Origin: JAMIFN01 sp964608575
GTDB lineage: Bacteria; Pseudomonadota; Gammaproteobacteria; Burkholderiales; Burkholderiaceae_C
Direction: 5' to 3'
DNA: 20,418 nucleotides
NCBI GenBank assembly: GCA_964608575.1
Contig: CAZSPW010000023.1
Coordinates: forward strand, 1 to 20,418
Shown: piece by piece, positions 1 through 7,066 of the stretch
How positions within the stretch are numbered: position 1 is the stretch's first letter
How the letters are laid out: the number at the start of each line of letters is the position of its first letter
Notes under the pieces: generated by a model
What the model saw: only the letters and a program-made list of their open reading frames with translations
The model's database searches: none
Told to the model about the DNA's origin: nothing
Made by a program: the position numbers and the translations under genes

Positions 1-108
1 TATAACGGTTTTACGGTGTTTTGCGTAACAGCATAAAAAAAGCGAAATTATTTTCCAGCTTGCCGTGTCCGTGTCGCTGAAGTTGGTGAAGAGGTGACTT
101 AGGTGACT

Positions 109-762
109 TCAAGCACGCAACCCCCGTAATAACAGTTCGCAATGCTGTTCAATAAAGGCGCCCATATCGGTGTCTTCTGAGAGCAGCACACTGCTGGCGC
201 TGCGTACGGCTTTTTCCCAAATAGAGGGGTAGGTCAAGAGTGAATGGAAAGACAGCCATAAATGCCCCATATCGACTTTGCGAAATTCCCCCGAGGCCAC
301 GCCCATGGCAACTGCGTCGTACACCAGCTGACGGCATGGAATGAGCACCTCTTCTTCATAGTATGCGGCGCAGTGCGGGAAATGGTGTGCTTCGCTGATG
401 AGCATATTGGGGATAGCGCGCGTAATGGTGCTGCCCGAGCGTTGCCACCACAGGCGGATTAGCATGCTAATGAGTTCGGATGCGCTGCCCGTGAAGTTTT
501 TGGCCAAGGCTTGTGCGTCGTGCAGTACCGGAACCACCGCATGCTTGACGACAGCCTCAAACAATTCCTCTTTTGTACCAAAGTATAAAAATAAGGTGCC
601 TTTAGAAACCCCTGCGCGTTTCGCAATCTCTTCCGAGCGTGTGGCGCTATAGCCTTTTTCTGCAAATAACTCCAAGGCGGCTTGCAGCAGCTCTGCTGGC
701 CTATCGTCTTTACGGCGCGTGCGCGTACTTGTAGCAGGTGGTGAAGAAGGCAAAGCATTCAT
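109..762 (-). CDS. TetR/AcrR-family transcriptional regulator
   Basis: This is a one-component DNA-binding repressor of 217 residues from the start at 762. The N-terminal helix-turn-helix is clear: AELLQAALELFAEKGY, then the recognition region RAGVSKGTLFLYFGTKEEL. The C-terminal half (IRLWWQRSG to FPHCAAYYEEEV) resembles the AefR-like TetR_C type, whose ligand cannot be deduced. An upstream in-frame ATG at 810 would add 16 residues, but those codons run through a palindrome at 792-809 that looks like the regulator's own operator, so 762 is preferred. Neither start has a good Shine-Dalgarno. The gene lies 195 bp downstream of cobC with its own predicted promoter, so it is probably not part of the B12 operon. 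Its other targets may lie to the left of the window. The family call is firm; the function is unknown. Confidence 0.9.
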   Translation of the reverse strand: MNALPSSPPATSTRTRRKDDRPAELLQAALELFAEKGYSATRSEEIAKRAGVSKGTLFLYFGTKEELFEAVVKHAVVPVLHDAQALAKNFTGSASELISMLIRLWWQRSGSTITRAIPNMLISEAHHFPHCAAYYEEEVLIPCRQLVYDAVAMGVASGEFRKVDMGHLWLSFHSLLTYPSIWEKAVRSASSVLLSEDTDMGAFIEQHCELLLRGLRA

Positions 763-791
763 GGGCAAAAATCTGCAGGAGACAGGATGAT

Positions 792-809
792 TGACTAAGC
801 GGTCAGTCA
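792..809. promoter_or_regulatory. Probable TetR operator (inverted repeat)
   Basis: The 18-bp site TGACTAAGCGGTCAGTCA has outer arms TGACT/AGTCA and partial symmetry inside, typical of TetR-family operators. It lies just downstream of the predicted start of transcription of the tetR gene and upstream of the preferred start codon, a position that suits negative autoregulation. Binding is inferred only from position and symmetry. Confidence 0.55.
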
Positions 810-827
810 TCTAGTTTGTAAGTTTAA

Positions 828-856
828 TAGATAGACTGAGTTTTGATATATCGCAA
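828..856 (-). promoter_or_regulatory. Predicted promoter of the tetR gene
   Basis: On the minus strand, TTGCGA (851-856) is followed after 17 bp by TATCTA (828-833), a reasonable sigma-70 pair. Transcription would start near 821, about 12 bp before the operator-like palindrome. This is a prediction by eye only. Confidence 0.4.
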
Positions 857-957
857 GTCGTGGCCTTTATCGTAGAAACAACAAGGCAGGAGATAACAGC
901 GCAGGAGCGACCGAAGGTGCAGTGGGCGCGCGGCTGATAAACCCAGCCTTGGCAGGG

Positions 958-1515
958 CTAGCCTATGTTTAGCATGATGCAGCAGCCTAAATCGATATCT
1001 AGGCTAGGCCACTGGTGCGCGTGTGTAATCGCCTGACTTGGGTGTGCGGCCCAATAGTGCAATGCCCGTATGCTGCCGGCGTGACAGACGCAAACGGCCT
1101 CTGCGATGGATTGTGTTTGGAGTGTTTGCACAAAATTGCCCAAGCGTGCGATGACCGCTTGCGTATTTTCGATACCGCCAAAACGGTATTGGCCAAAATC
1201 CTTCATCCAAGCGTCTACAGCCTGCCGGGGAATATCGGCCCAAGGGTAGCCCTCCCACTGGCCAAAATTCATTTCGACCAAGCGCTCATCGTATGTAATG
1301 CTGCCTAAATCAGGGCGTATTTTGTGCAATTGCCGTGCCAAGGCGCTGCAGCGCTGTAAAGGAGAGCTGTACACAGGCAACCCTATTGGCACTAATTGCG
1401 CGGCATTTTCGGCCGCAGCCCAAGTGCCATTCGGGTCGGCTGCTAAATCGCTAGCACCATAGCAAATGCCTGCCGGTGCTAAGACGCGGGCATGGCGTAT
1501 CAACCAAAGTTTCAT
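958..1515 (-). CDS. cobC: Alpha-ribazole phosphatase (histidine phosphatase family)
   Basis: The gene encodes 185 residues of the phosphoglycerate-mutase-like histidine phosphatase fold. CobC removes the phosphate from alpha-ribazole-5'-phosphate (or from adenosylcobalamin-5'-phosphate) at the end of nucleotide-loop assembly. The N-terminal catalytic motif is LIRHARV; the family more often has RHG, so the glycine is replaced by alanine. Further motifs are SSPLQRCSALA, the acidic region ERLVEMNFGQWEG and the second catalytic histidine in VCVCHAGSIRAL. The start at 1515 is chosen because it overlaps the cobS stop in an ATGA, has GGGAGAG upstream and places RHA at the usual N-terminal position; an upstream ATG at 1560 would add 15 residues that are unlike the family. 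It is the last gene of the B12 operon. The pathway role is firm mainly because of the neighbours. Confidence 0.9.
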   Translation of the reverse strand: MKLWLIRHARVLAPAGICYGASDLAADPNGTWAAAENAAQLVPIGLPVYSSPLQRCSALARQLHKIRPDLGSITYDERLVEMNFGQWEGYPWADIPRQAVDAWMKDFGQYRFGGIENTQAVIARLGNFVQTLQTQSIAEAVCVCHAGSIRALHYWAAHPSQAITHAHQWPSLDIDLGCCIMLNIG

Positions 1516-2345
1516 AGCCAGCTCTCCCAGCGCATGGCGTAGGCAACCAACTGCGGCCAAGCTGCTAAGGCGAGGTAGGCTAGCAATTCACTGATTTGCT
1601 GGGTGCAGCCCAAAGTGTCGCCTGTAAATCCCCCTATGCGTGCGGCAAACCAGGCGCGCAGATGCCAAGTGCTCAGCAGCATCGATAGTGCAGCCAGTAC
1701 CCAAGCGCCTGTAGGGATGAGCCAGAGCGCGGCAGCGCCAATCAGGGTGGGCCATATCAAAGCTGCGGCCAATTGCACAGGGCTGATGGCATCGGCCAGG
1801 GGCTTCGATTTGGAGCGGGCCAAATCCCCCACATGGGCCAAGCTAAACATGAGCAATAAAGGCGATAGGCGTGAGAGCGTATGCGCCCAGAGCAAGGCCA
1901 CAGCAGCCAGCAGGGGCGACTGCTGTGCCAATAAAGCCAGGGTGGCGATTTTGAGCCCCAGCACCAATATCAAGGTCAAGCTGCCATAGCTACCGATGCG
2001 CGAGTCTTTCATGATTTCTAGTGCTTTTTCTGCTGCTACATAGCCGCCTAAAGCGTCAGCCGTATCGGCCAAGCCATCTTCGTGAAACCCGCCTGTGAGC
2101 CAAACACTAGCGGCAGTGGCCAATATTGCGGCCATCAAAGCGCCCAAAGCGCTAGGCGGTAGAACAGCTAGAGCTAGCCACAAGACAAGAGCAGAAAAAA
2201 TGCCAACTACGCTGCCCACTAATGGGAAGTACACGCTGGCAGCGCGCAGCATGGTCGGGCTGTAGCCCACCCAAACAGCCAAACGCCCCGTGATGGGAAT
2301 GCGCGTAAAAAACTGCAGGGCAAGTAAAAAGTGTTTGAGGGGCAT
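1512..2345 (-). CDS. cobS: Adenosylcobinamide-GDP ribazoletransferase (cobalamin synthase)
   Basis: CobS (CobV) is the integral membrane enzyme that joins adenosylcobinamide-GDP to alpha-ribazole or its phosphate, giving adenosylcobalamin or its phosphate. The 277-residue protein has the family signature with clustered acidic residues, GGFHEDGLADTADALGG at residues 85-101, followed by MKDSRIGSYG at 112-121. Several long hydrophobic stretches (about 36-80 and most of the C-terminal half) are consistent with a polytopic membrane protein. Length is normal for the family. It overlaps cobC by 4 bp, and a 117-bp gap carrying a palindromic repeat separates it from cobT upstream. Confidence 0.96.
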   Translation of the reverse strand: MPLKHFLLALQFFTRIPITGRLAVWVGYSPTMLRAASVYFPLVGSVVGIFSALVLWLALAVLPPSALGALMAAILATAASVWLTGGFHEDGLADTADALGGYVAAEKALEIMKDSRIGSYGSLTLILVLGLKIATLALLAQQSPLLAAVALLWAHTLSRLSPLLLMFSLAHVGDLARSKSKPLADAISPVQLAAALIWPTLIGAAALWLIPTGAWVLAALSMLLSTWHLRAWFAARIGGFTGDTLGCTQQISELLAYLALAAWPQLVAYAMRWESWL

Positions 2346-2462
2346 TTTTAAGTGGATTTTTGGGGTTTTAAGCCGATAAATCTGCCTGAGCAGCTATCAA
2401 AGTTGAGGAAGTGCCCAGCATTATCGATAGCCCTGCGGTGACTGGTGTCGCAGAAAAGCGCT
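2346..2462. other. cobT-cobS intergenic gap
   Basis: This 117-bp gap in an otherwise tightly packed operon contains one copy of the interspersed palindromic repeat (2366-2397). I see no convincing promoter or terminator, so cobS-cobC are probably still cotranscribed with cobT. Confidence 0.5.
2366..2397 (+). repeat. Interspersed palindromic repeat, copy A
   Basis: It matches the consensus TTTTAAGCCG-N2-AAATCTGCCTG-R-GCAGCTAT closely. The copies upstream of the two riboswitch promoters differ from it at only two positions. It sits in the cobT-cobS gap. Its core can form a short hairpin (TGCC/GGCA-type arms). Confidence 0.75.
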
Positions 2463-3518
2463 TTAACTTTTCGTGGCGACACCGGCGCTGTCAAAGCTGG
2501 CCATTTCCTTCAATAGGGCGCAGGCCGATTGCAGCAGCGGCCAAGCCAGTGCTGCGCCTGAGCCTTCACCCAGACGCAGCCCTAGATGCAGCAGCGGCGC
2601 AGCCTGCAAATGCTCCAGCAGCAGCGCATGGCCGCGCTCGCCCGAACAGTGGGTAAAAACGCAACGCTCTAAAACGCTGGACTGCAATTGGGCGGCTACT
2701 AAAACCGCGCTGCTGGTGATAAAGCCATCGACCACGATCACGCGGTTTTCGCGCGCGGCCTGCAGGATGCTGCCCACCATGGTGGCGATTTCCAGTCCAC
2801 CGAAAGCAGCCAAGGCATCCAAAGGCGTTTGCGCGTGGGCATGTTTTTCCAGCACTTGCGCCAGAATTTGCGTTTTGCGGCTGATGGCGCTGGGGTTTAA
2901 ACCTGTGCCTGCTCCCGTGCAATCGCCTATAGGTAAATCGCACAGCCGCGCCATCAATAAGGATGCAGCTGAGGTATTGCCTATACCCATCTCGCCAAGT
3001 ATGAGGGCATTGCCCGGCAAATCTTCCAGCAATTGCGCGCCGTTGTGCAGGGCTTGCTCGCACTGCGCGGCGCTCATGGCGGCTTGGCTCAGGCTATCGG
3101 CGCTGCCATAGGCGACTTTTTTATCGATCAAACCCAAATGCTGCTCAAAATCGTGGCGCACTCCACAATCGACTACTTGCAGTGCTAGGTCATGTTGTCT
3201 GGCTAGGACATTGATGGCTGCGCCGCCGGCGAGAAAATTATTCACCATCTGCCAAGTCACATCGCTGGGATAGGCGGAAACGCCGTGCGCGGCCAGGCCA
3301 TGATCGGCGGCATAGACCAGAATTTGCGGATCTAGCAGTGTTGGGCTAGTGCTATGGAGGATCAGCCCTAAGCGCAACGCTAGGGCTTCTAGTTGCCCCA
3401 AAGCACCTAGCGGTTTGGTTTTTTGATCGAGTTTTTGCTGTAAGCGTTCGGCCAGTTCTGCGTCAGCTAGGCTGGGTATGGCAGACAGCAGAGAGGAAAG
3501 AGCTGGGGATGTTTGCAT
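2463..3518 (-). CDS. cobT: Nicotinate-nucleotide--dimethylbenzimidazole phosphoribosyltransferase
   Basis: CobT makes alpha-ribazole-5'-phosphate from nicotinate mononucleotide and 5,6-dimethylbenzimidazole, activating the lower ligand of B12. The 351-residue protein has the usual family length and motifs: KPLGALGQLE near residue 35, YAADHGLAAHGVSAYP, the GEMGIGNTSAASLL segment, CTGAGTGL, and the C-terminal GEGSGAALA. The glutamate of that last motif (E318) corresponds to the catalytic base, Glu317, of the Salmonella enzyme. BluB in the same operon supplies the DMB substrate. Gaps of 117 bp on each side set it slightly apart from cobD and cobS, but strand and pathway point to the same transcription unit. 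Confidence 0.97.
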   Translation of the reverse strand: MQTSPALSSLLSAIPSLADAELAERLQQKLDQKTKPLGALGQLEALALRLGLILHSTSPTLLDPQILVYAADHGLAAHGVSAYPSDVTWQMVNNFLAGGAAINVLARQHDLALQVVDCGVRHDFEQHLGLIDKKVAYGSADSLSQAAMSAAQCEQALHNGAQLLEDLPGNALILGEMGIGNTSAASLLMARLCDLPIGDCTGAGTGLNPSAISRKTQILAQVLEKHAHAQTPLDALAAFGGLEIATMVGSILQAARENRVIVVDGFITSSAVLVAAQLQSSVLERCVFTHCSGERGHALLLEHLQAAPLLHLGLRLGEGSGAALAWPLLQSACALLKEMASFDSAGVATKS

Positions 3519-3635
3519 TTTTAAGAGTCAAATCATTGAAAATCCGCGTGAAAATTGCCTGGGTAGCTCACTTATTCATAGTTTTTTTAAGCTGTTTCAT
3601 GATGGATTCGCTAGCAAAAATGGGTGCCAAGCCCC
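3519..3635. other. cobD-cobT intergenic gap
   Basis: The 117-bp stretch between cobD and cobT carries a degenerate copy of the interspersed repeat (3551-3568). I found no promoter or intrinsic terminator that I would defend. In related B12 loci, as I recall, cobQ is often in this part of the operon; no trace of it is visible here. Confidence 0.45.
3551..3568 (+). repeat. Interspersed palindromic repeat, degenerate copy B
   Basis: AAAATTGCCTGGGTAGCT matches the repeat core AAATCTGCCTGGGCAGCT at 15 of 18 positions. The outer part (AAGCCGNC) is not recognisable, so this is an eroded copy. It lies in the cobD-cobT gap. Confidence 0.5.
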
Positions 3636-4667
3636 TTAGGTTTTGACTTGCAAAACCGCATTCTTCAGCCCCAGCTGCACCGCGGGTGGCATGGCAGCCA
3701 AACGCACTGTGCCGGGCAAGCCGAAAGAGCTGCAGTCGCGTAATTTCACGCCGTGCCCGCGCAGCTGGCTTAAAAAATAGGCGATGTCTTTCACTGGTGG
3801 GCGGGCGGTAAAAAAATGCGCTACGCTGGGGTTGCAAACCCAGCCCAGTTTGCCCTCACACAGGGCGATTTGCGCCGCCTTCCATGCGCGCAATTGGGGC
3901 AAACTGGCAGCTAGCCAAGCCTGCGTTTGGGGCTGCGCCCAGGCCTGCAACATGGCCACACCATGCGCGCCCAGCGGCCAGCTGGCGGCTAATTGTTTGA
4001 TGCGTTTGACTTGTGCGCCTGCGTGTTGCGGCGCAATGCAAAACGCGCCGCGCACGCCCGTCAGCCCCAAGGCTTTATTCGGGCTGAACAATTGCCAAAT
4101 ACGGTCACGCAGTACGCGGCTGAGCAGGCTCTCACCTTCTAAACGCAAAGGCTCGTAGGCGCAGTCAAGGACGCGGATTTGCTGAATCTGCGGGCGGTCG
4201 AACCAGTCGAGTAAACCCGCCTGCTCTTGCCCTAGTGGGCTGCTCGGTTCGCACAGCCACACCAATTTGGCTGCAGCTGCGTCTTGGCTGGGGTGCAGGC
4301 CCGCAATTTGTGCGGCACGGGCGTAGTCACCATAGTGGTGGTTGGGCAGCCAAACAGCAGCTGCGTCAGCTGCTCCCACTGCGCTTTGTGCAGCCAGGGC
4401 GCTGAGGCGGAAAATCAGCTCGCTGCTGCTGGCGCCGATCACGATGCGCCAATCATCCACCTGATAAAAATCGGCCAAGCTGCGGCGTAGGGCGGTGTAA
4501 TCGGGGTCGGGGTAATGGCGGCAATCGGCCGCGTCTATGGCCGCTAATGCACTGGGGCAGGGGCCAGCCGCATTTTGGTTGCTGGAAAAATCAAAGGCGG
4601 GGATGCCCAAAGCATCGGGCCCGCCGTGATAGGCTGCGTGTTGCTGGGTAGCAGGGGTCAACTCCAT
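3636..4667 (-). CDS. cobD: L-threonine-O-3-phosphate decarboxylase, PLP-dependent
   Basis: CobD (called CobC in the Pseudomonas nomenclature) decarboxylates threonine phosphate to (R)-1-amino-2-propanol phosphate, the linker that CbiB attaches to adenosylcobyric acid. The 343-residue protein has the fold-type I aminotransferase layout: N-terminal HGGPDALGIPAFDFSSNQN, a YPDPDY segment near residue 52, WLCEPSSPLG at about 137-146, and the PLP-binding lysine K198 in LFSPNKALGLTGVRG. The start at 4667 follows a strong TTGGAGGA ribosome site and overlaps the cbiB stop by 10 bp. A longer in-frame reading to 4811 would run into cbiB and adds non-family sequence. It is slightly shorter than the Salmonella enzyme. 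Confidence 0.94.
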   Translation of the reverse strand: MELTPATQQHAAYHGGPDALGIPAFDFSSNQNAAGPCPSALAAIDAADCRHYPDPDYTALRRSLADFYQVDDWRIVIGASSSELIFRLSALAAQSAVGAADAAAVWLPNHHYGDYARAAQIAGLHPSQDAAAAKLVWLCEPSSPLGQEQAGLLDWFDRPQIQQIRVLDCAYEPLRLEGESLLSRVLRDRIWQLFSPNKALGLTGVRGAFCIAPQHAGAQVKRIKQLAASWPLGAHGVAMLQAWAQPQTQAWLAASLPQLRAWKAAQIALCEGKLGWVCNPSVAHFFTARPPVKDIAYFLSQLRGHGVKLRDCSSFGLPGTVRLAAMPPAVQLGLKNAVLQVKT

Positions 4668-5749
4668 ATGCGTCCTCCAATATGCATGGTTAGGCTGAGA
4701 GCCGAGTTTTGCAAAATGTATGTAGCACTCACCAAACCTAGGGCCAGTACCAAGCCGCACCAGCAGCGATGCAGCAAATTTAGCGCCGCTGCTATGCTGC
4801 CCGCGCCGCAATTTTGCCCATCTGGGTTGAGTGCATACACCCCAGGTTTACACAGGCGCAAATCCAGCGCCAACGCCGCCGCAGCCATAGGCCAGCCGCT
4901 ATTGGGTGATGGGGTTAAGACGGCATTTGAACCTATGTTTTTTAGCGTGTTTTTAGGGTTTTTCGCCGCCAAATCTGCCTGGGAAGCTATAAAAATAATA
5001 AGTGCAGTCAAACGAGCTGGCAGCCAAGACAGCACATCATCTGCACGCGCGGCAAAGCGCCCAGCGTAAGTCCAATCGCGCCCGTGGCGCAGCCCTTTAT
5101 AACCCCAGCTGGCATCGGCGGTGTTGGCGTAGCGGTACAGCGCAGCGGCGGGCAGCCCGCCTAGGCAAAACCAGAACAGCGGCGCGATGACCGAATCGTT
5201 GAAGTTTTCCGCCAAGGTTTCGATGGCGGCTTCGCGCACTTGCGACGCATGTAAAACGCTGGTGTCGCGGCTGACCAAATACGCTAGGCGTTGCTGCCCT
5301 GCAGCCAGGGATTGCGCCAGCGCGGCATCGACGGCAGCGACCTCATCTGCCAGCATCCGCCATGCAAACAAGGGCTTGAGCAGCAAGGCTAAAAACAGCA
5401 CGATCAGCACCATGGCTAGCACCAATCCAGCGCCCATGGCAGGAGTAGAGGTGATGGCTAGCAACTGCAGCAAGCCAAAAATAAGCAGGCTTTGGATAAC
5501 AAACGCCAGTGCAATCACCAAGCCCGCGCCGCATAGCCAAAAGCCTGCGCCGAGCAGCAAACTGCGCAGGCGCGTGCTGCCTGTATCTGCGCTGCCTGCT
5601 GCTGGGGCAGCATACTGGCCGCAGCAGTTGAGATACTTTCCCATGCCTACTACGGGGTGTATGGCCGCTGGTGGCTCACCCAACAGGCGATCGAGCAGCA
5701 AAGCCAGCAGCACAGCAGACAGCAGTAGCCAAACTGGAAGAAAAAGCAT
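4658..5749 (-). CDS. cbiB: Adenosylcobinamide-phosphate synthase
   Basis: CbiB is a membrane enzyme that condenses adenosylcobyric acid with aminopropanol phosphate (or aminopropanol) to give adenosylcobinamide (phosphate). The 363-residue protein shows the family motifs LLLDRLLGEPPAAIHPVVGMG at its N-terminus, SRDTSVLHASQVREAAIETL, AENFNDSVIAPLFW, YRYANTADASWGYK, and SPNSGWPMAAAALALDLRL near the C-terminus. Several hydrophobic spans (about 5-20, 65-130) fit a polytopic protein. Residues 254-264 (IASQADLAAKN) are encoded by an antisense copy of the interspersed palindromic repeat, in the variable segment before the SPN motif. No good Shine-Dalgarno precedes the start, which lies 17 bp after bluB; coupled translation is possible. 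Confidence 0.95.
   Translation of the reverse strand: MLFLPVWLLLSAVLLALLLDRLLGEPPAAIHPVVGMGKYLNCCGQYAAPAAGSADTGSTRLRSLLLGAGFWLCGAGLVIALAFVIQSLLIFGLLQLLAITSTPAMGAGLVLAMVLIVLFLALLLKPLFAWRMLADEVAAVDAALAQSLAAGQQRLAYLVSRDTSVLHASQVREAAIETLAENFNDSVIAPLFWFCLGGLPAAALYRYANTADASWGYKGLRHGRDWTYAGRFAARADDVLSWLPARLTALIIFIASQADLAAKNPKNTLKNIGSNAVLTPSPNSGWPMAAAALALDLRLCKPGVYALNPDGQNCGAGSIAAALNLLHRCWCGLVLALGLVSATYILQNSALSLTMHIGGRIWS
4959..4990 (+). repeat. Interspersed palindromic repeat, copy C, inside cbiB
   Basis: This copy shares CGCCGCCAAATCTGCCTGGG exactly with the copy inside btuF. It lies antisense within cbiB and is read in frame as residues 254-264 without a stop codon. Confidence 0.75.
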
Positions 5750-5766
5750 GATACGTAGGGGCGCTT

Positions 5767-6471
5767 TTAGCCTTGCTGCGCGAACAAAGCGCTGGGCTGG
5801 CCCCAGTGGTCGTCAAACAGCACATCAGCTAAGGGCTGGCGCTTGGCCCAGCGTTCTTGCTGCAGCATGGGCTCCTCGTAAAACGCGGGCACTGGCCCTA
5901 TGCATAGCAGCGCCAAGGGCTGCGCGTCTTGCGGCAGCTGTAGCACCTGCGCCAGCTCCACAGGGTCGAAAATCGAGACCCAACCCAAGCCCAGGCCTTC
6001 AGCGCGTGCGGCCAGCCACAGGTTTTGCAGGGCGCAGCCTATAGATGCAATATCCATATAGGGCATGGTGCGGCGGCCAAAAATATGCGCTTCGCGTTGT
6101 GGCATCAGGCAGCAGGCAATCAGCTCGGCGCAGTCACGGATACCTTCTACCTTTAGGCGCAAAAACTCTGCCTTGCGTTCGCCCAAAGCCTCGGCTGTGG
6201 CTTGTTGCTCTTGGGCTACGACTTGCGCCACCGCTTCGCGTTGCGTGCTTTGCGTTAGGCGCAAAAAGCGCCAAGGCTGCATAAAGCCTACGCTCGGCGC
6301 CATATGCGCAGCTTGCAAAATACGCAATAGCGTCGCTGGTGGTACAGCCGCACCCGGGGTGAAGTGGCGCATATCGCGGCGCTGGGCTATGGCCTTGTAC
6401 AGCGCCTCGCGCTCAGCTTGGCTATAGGCGTGGGGCTTATCCGCAGAAGCTACTGGGGGTTTGTTTTGCAT
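5767..6471 (-). CDS. bluB: 5,6-dimethylbenzimidazole synthase
   Basis: BluB is a flavin-destroying nitroreductase-fold enzyme that converts FMNH2 and oxygen to 5,6-dimethylbenzimidazole, the lower base of B12. The 234-residue sequence has the expected motifs: QRRDMRHF (D33 aligns with the catalytic Asp32 of the Sinorhizobium enzyme), APSVGFMQPWRFL, the FGRRTMPYMDIASIGCALQNLWLAA helix and GLGLGWVSIFDP, whose serine aligns with the conserved Ser167. Its product is used by CobT in the same operon, so the organism should make true cobalamin from imported precursors if oxygen is available. It is 17 bp upstream of cbiB and 8 bp downstream of cobO copy 1. Confidence 0.95.
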   Translation of the reverse strand: MQNKPPVASADKPHAYSQAEREALYKAIAQRRDMRHFTPGAAVPPATLLRILQAAHMAPSVGFMQPWRFLRLTQSTQREAVAQVVAQEQQATAEALGERKAEFLRLKVEGIRDCAELIACCLMPQREAHIFGRRTMPYMDIASIGCALQNLWLAARAEGLGLGWVSIFDPVELAQVLQLPQDAQPLALLCIGPVPAFYEEPMLQQERWAKRQPLADVLFDDHWGQPSALFAQQG

Positions 6472-6479
6472 AGTGGCGA

Positions 6480-7055
6480 TCAGTTTTCTATGCCGCGCTG
6501 AGCGATCACTCCTTGCTGGTAGGCATGTTTGATGAGCTGGCTATCGCTGGCGGTGTCGGCCAAGTCTAGCAAGGCTGGCGGGCAATAACGCCCAGTGATG
6601 ATGACATTGCTGTGTGCGGGACGATTTTTCAGGGCTTGCACTACATCGGCCTCGTCCAGCCAAGCAAAATGCAAGGGCAGGGTGAGCTCGTCGAGCACCA
6701 ATAAAAAATAATCGCCACTGGCTAGCGCCGCTTTGGCGCGCTCCCAACCGATGATGGCTAATTGGCGGCTGCCGTCTGGGTCTTGGCCGCGCAGGCTGCA
6801 GCCGTCGCCCAGAGGCACAAGTTCAATACCAATATCGCGCAGCACTTGGCGTTCACCATAGGGGAAATGCTCGTCTTTGATGAATTGGTAGATGCCCACT
6901 TTTTTACCGTGCTGTTGGCGATGCCCAAAAGCGCGCAGTGCAGCGCCATAAGCCGCTGTGCTTTTGCCCTTGGCCATGCCAGTGTGGATAAGTAAGCGGC
7001 CTTGCGCCAGTTCTGGCTCAAAATTTTCTAATTTGCCTAAAGCGGGATTGCCCAT
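6480..7055 (-). CDS. CobO/BtuR-type corrinoid adenosyltransferase paralogue, divergent
   Basis: The 191-residue protein belongs to the CobA/CobO/BtuR family, which transfers the 5'-deoxyadenosyl group of ATP to cob(I)alamin or corrinoid precursors. The P-loop is HTGMAKGKSTAAYG (residues 24-37), followed by QHGKKVGIYQFIK, Walker-B-like LLVLDEL, VIITGRYCPPALLDLADT and the terminal AQRGIEN. It is a tandem paralogue of the next gene upstream. It is unusual in two ways. The P-loop has GMAKGKS in place of G-D/N-GKGKS/T. The family segment GF-S/T-W, which holds Phe91 and Trp93 in the Salmonella CobA that force cob(II)alamin into the reducible four-coordinate form, reads GCSL here (C86, L88). The ribosome site AAAGGGCAGG is fair. 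It may be a specialised, regulatory or weakened enzyme. Confidence 0.88.
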   Translation of the reverse strand: MGNPALGKLENFEPELAQGRLLIHTGMAKGKSTAAYGAALRAFGHRQQHGKKVGIYQFIKDEHFPYGERQVLRDIGIELVPLGDGCSLRGQDPDGSRQLAIIGWERAKAALASGDYFLLVLDELTLPLHFAWLDEADVVQALKNRPAHSNVIITGRYCPPALLDLADTASDSQLIKHAYQQGVIAQRGIEN

Positions 7056-7066
7056 ATGCCTGCCCT

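Noticed and set aside
1..108. Left edge before the tetR stop
   Set aside because: It is AT-rich with direct GGTGACTT repeats near 92-109, but I found no gene, promoter or terminator I could support.
930..957. Possible terminator after cobC (GGCTG...CAGCC)
   Set aside because: The stem is only 5 bp and there is no T-tract, so the end of the operon remains undefined.
4668..4811. 48-residue N-terminal extension of cobD
   Set aside because: It overlaps the end of cbiB, does not resemble the family, and a strong ribosome site precedes the ATG at 4667.
5187..6044. Long + strand open frame (285 codons) across cbiB and bluB
   Set aside because: It has Ser/Ala/Arg-rich, family-less composition and is antisense to two well-supported genes; it is a GC-driven shadow.
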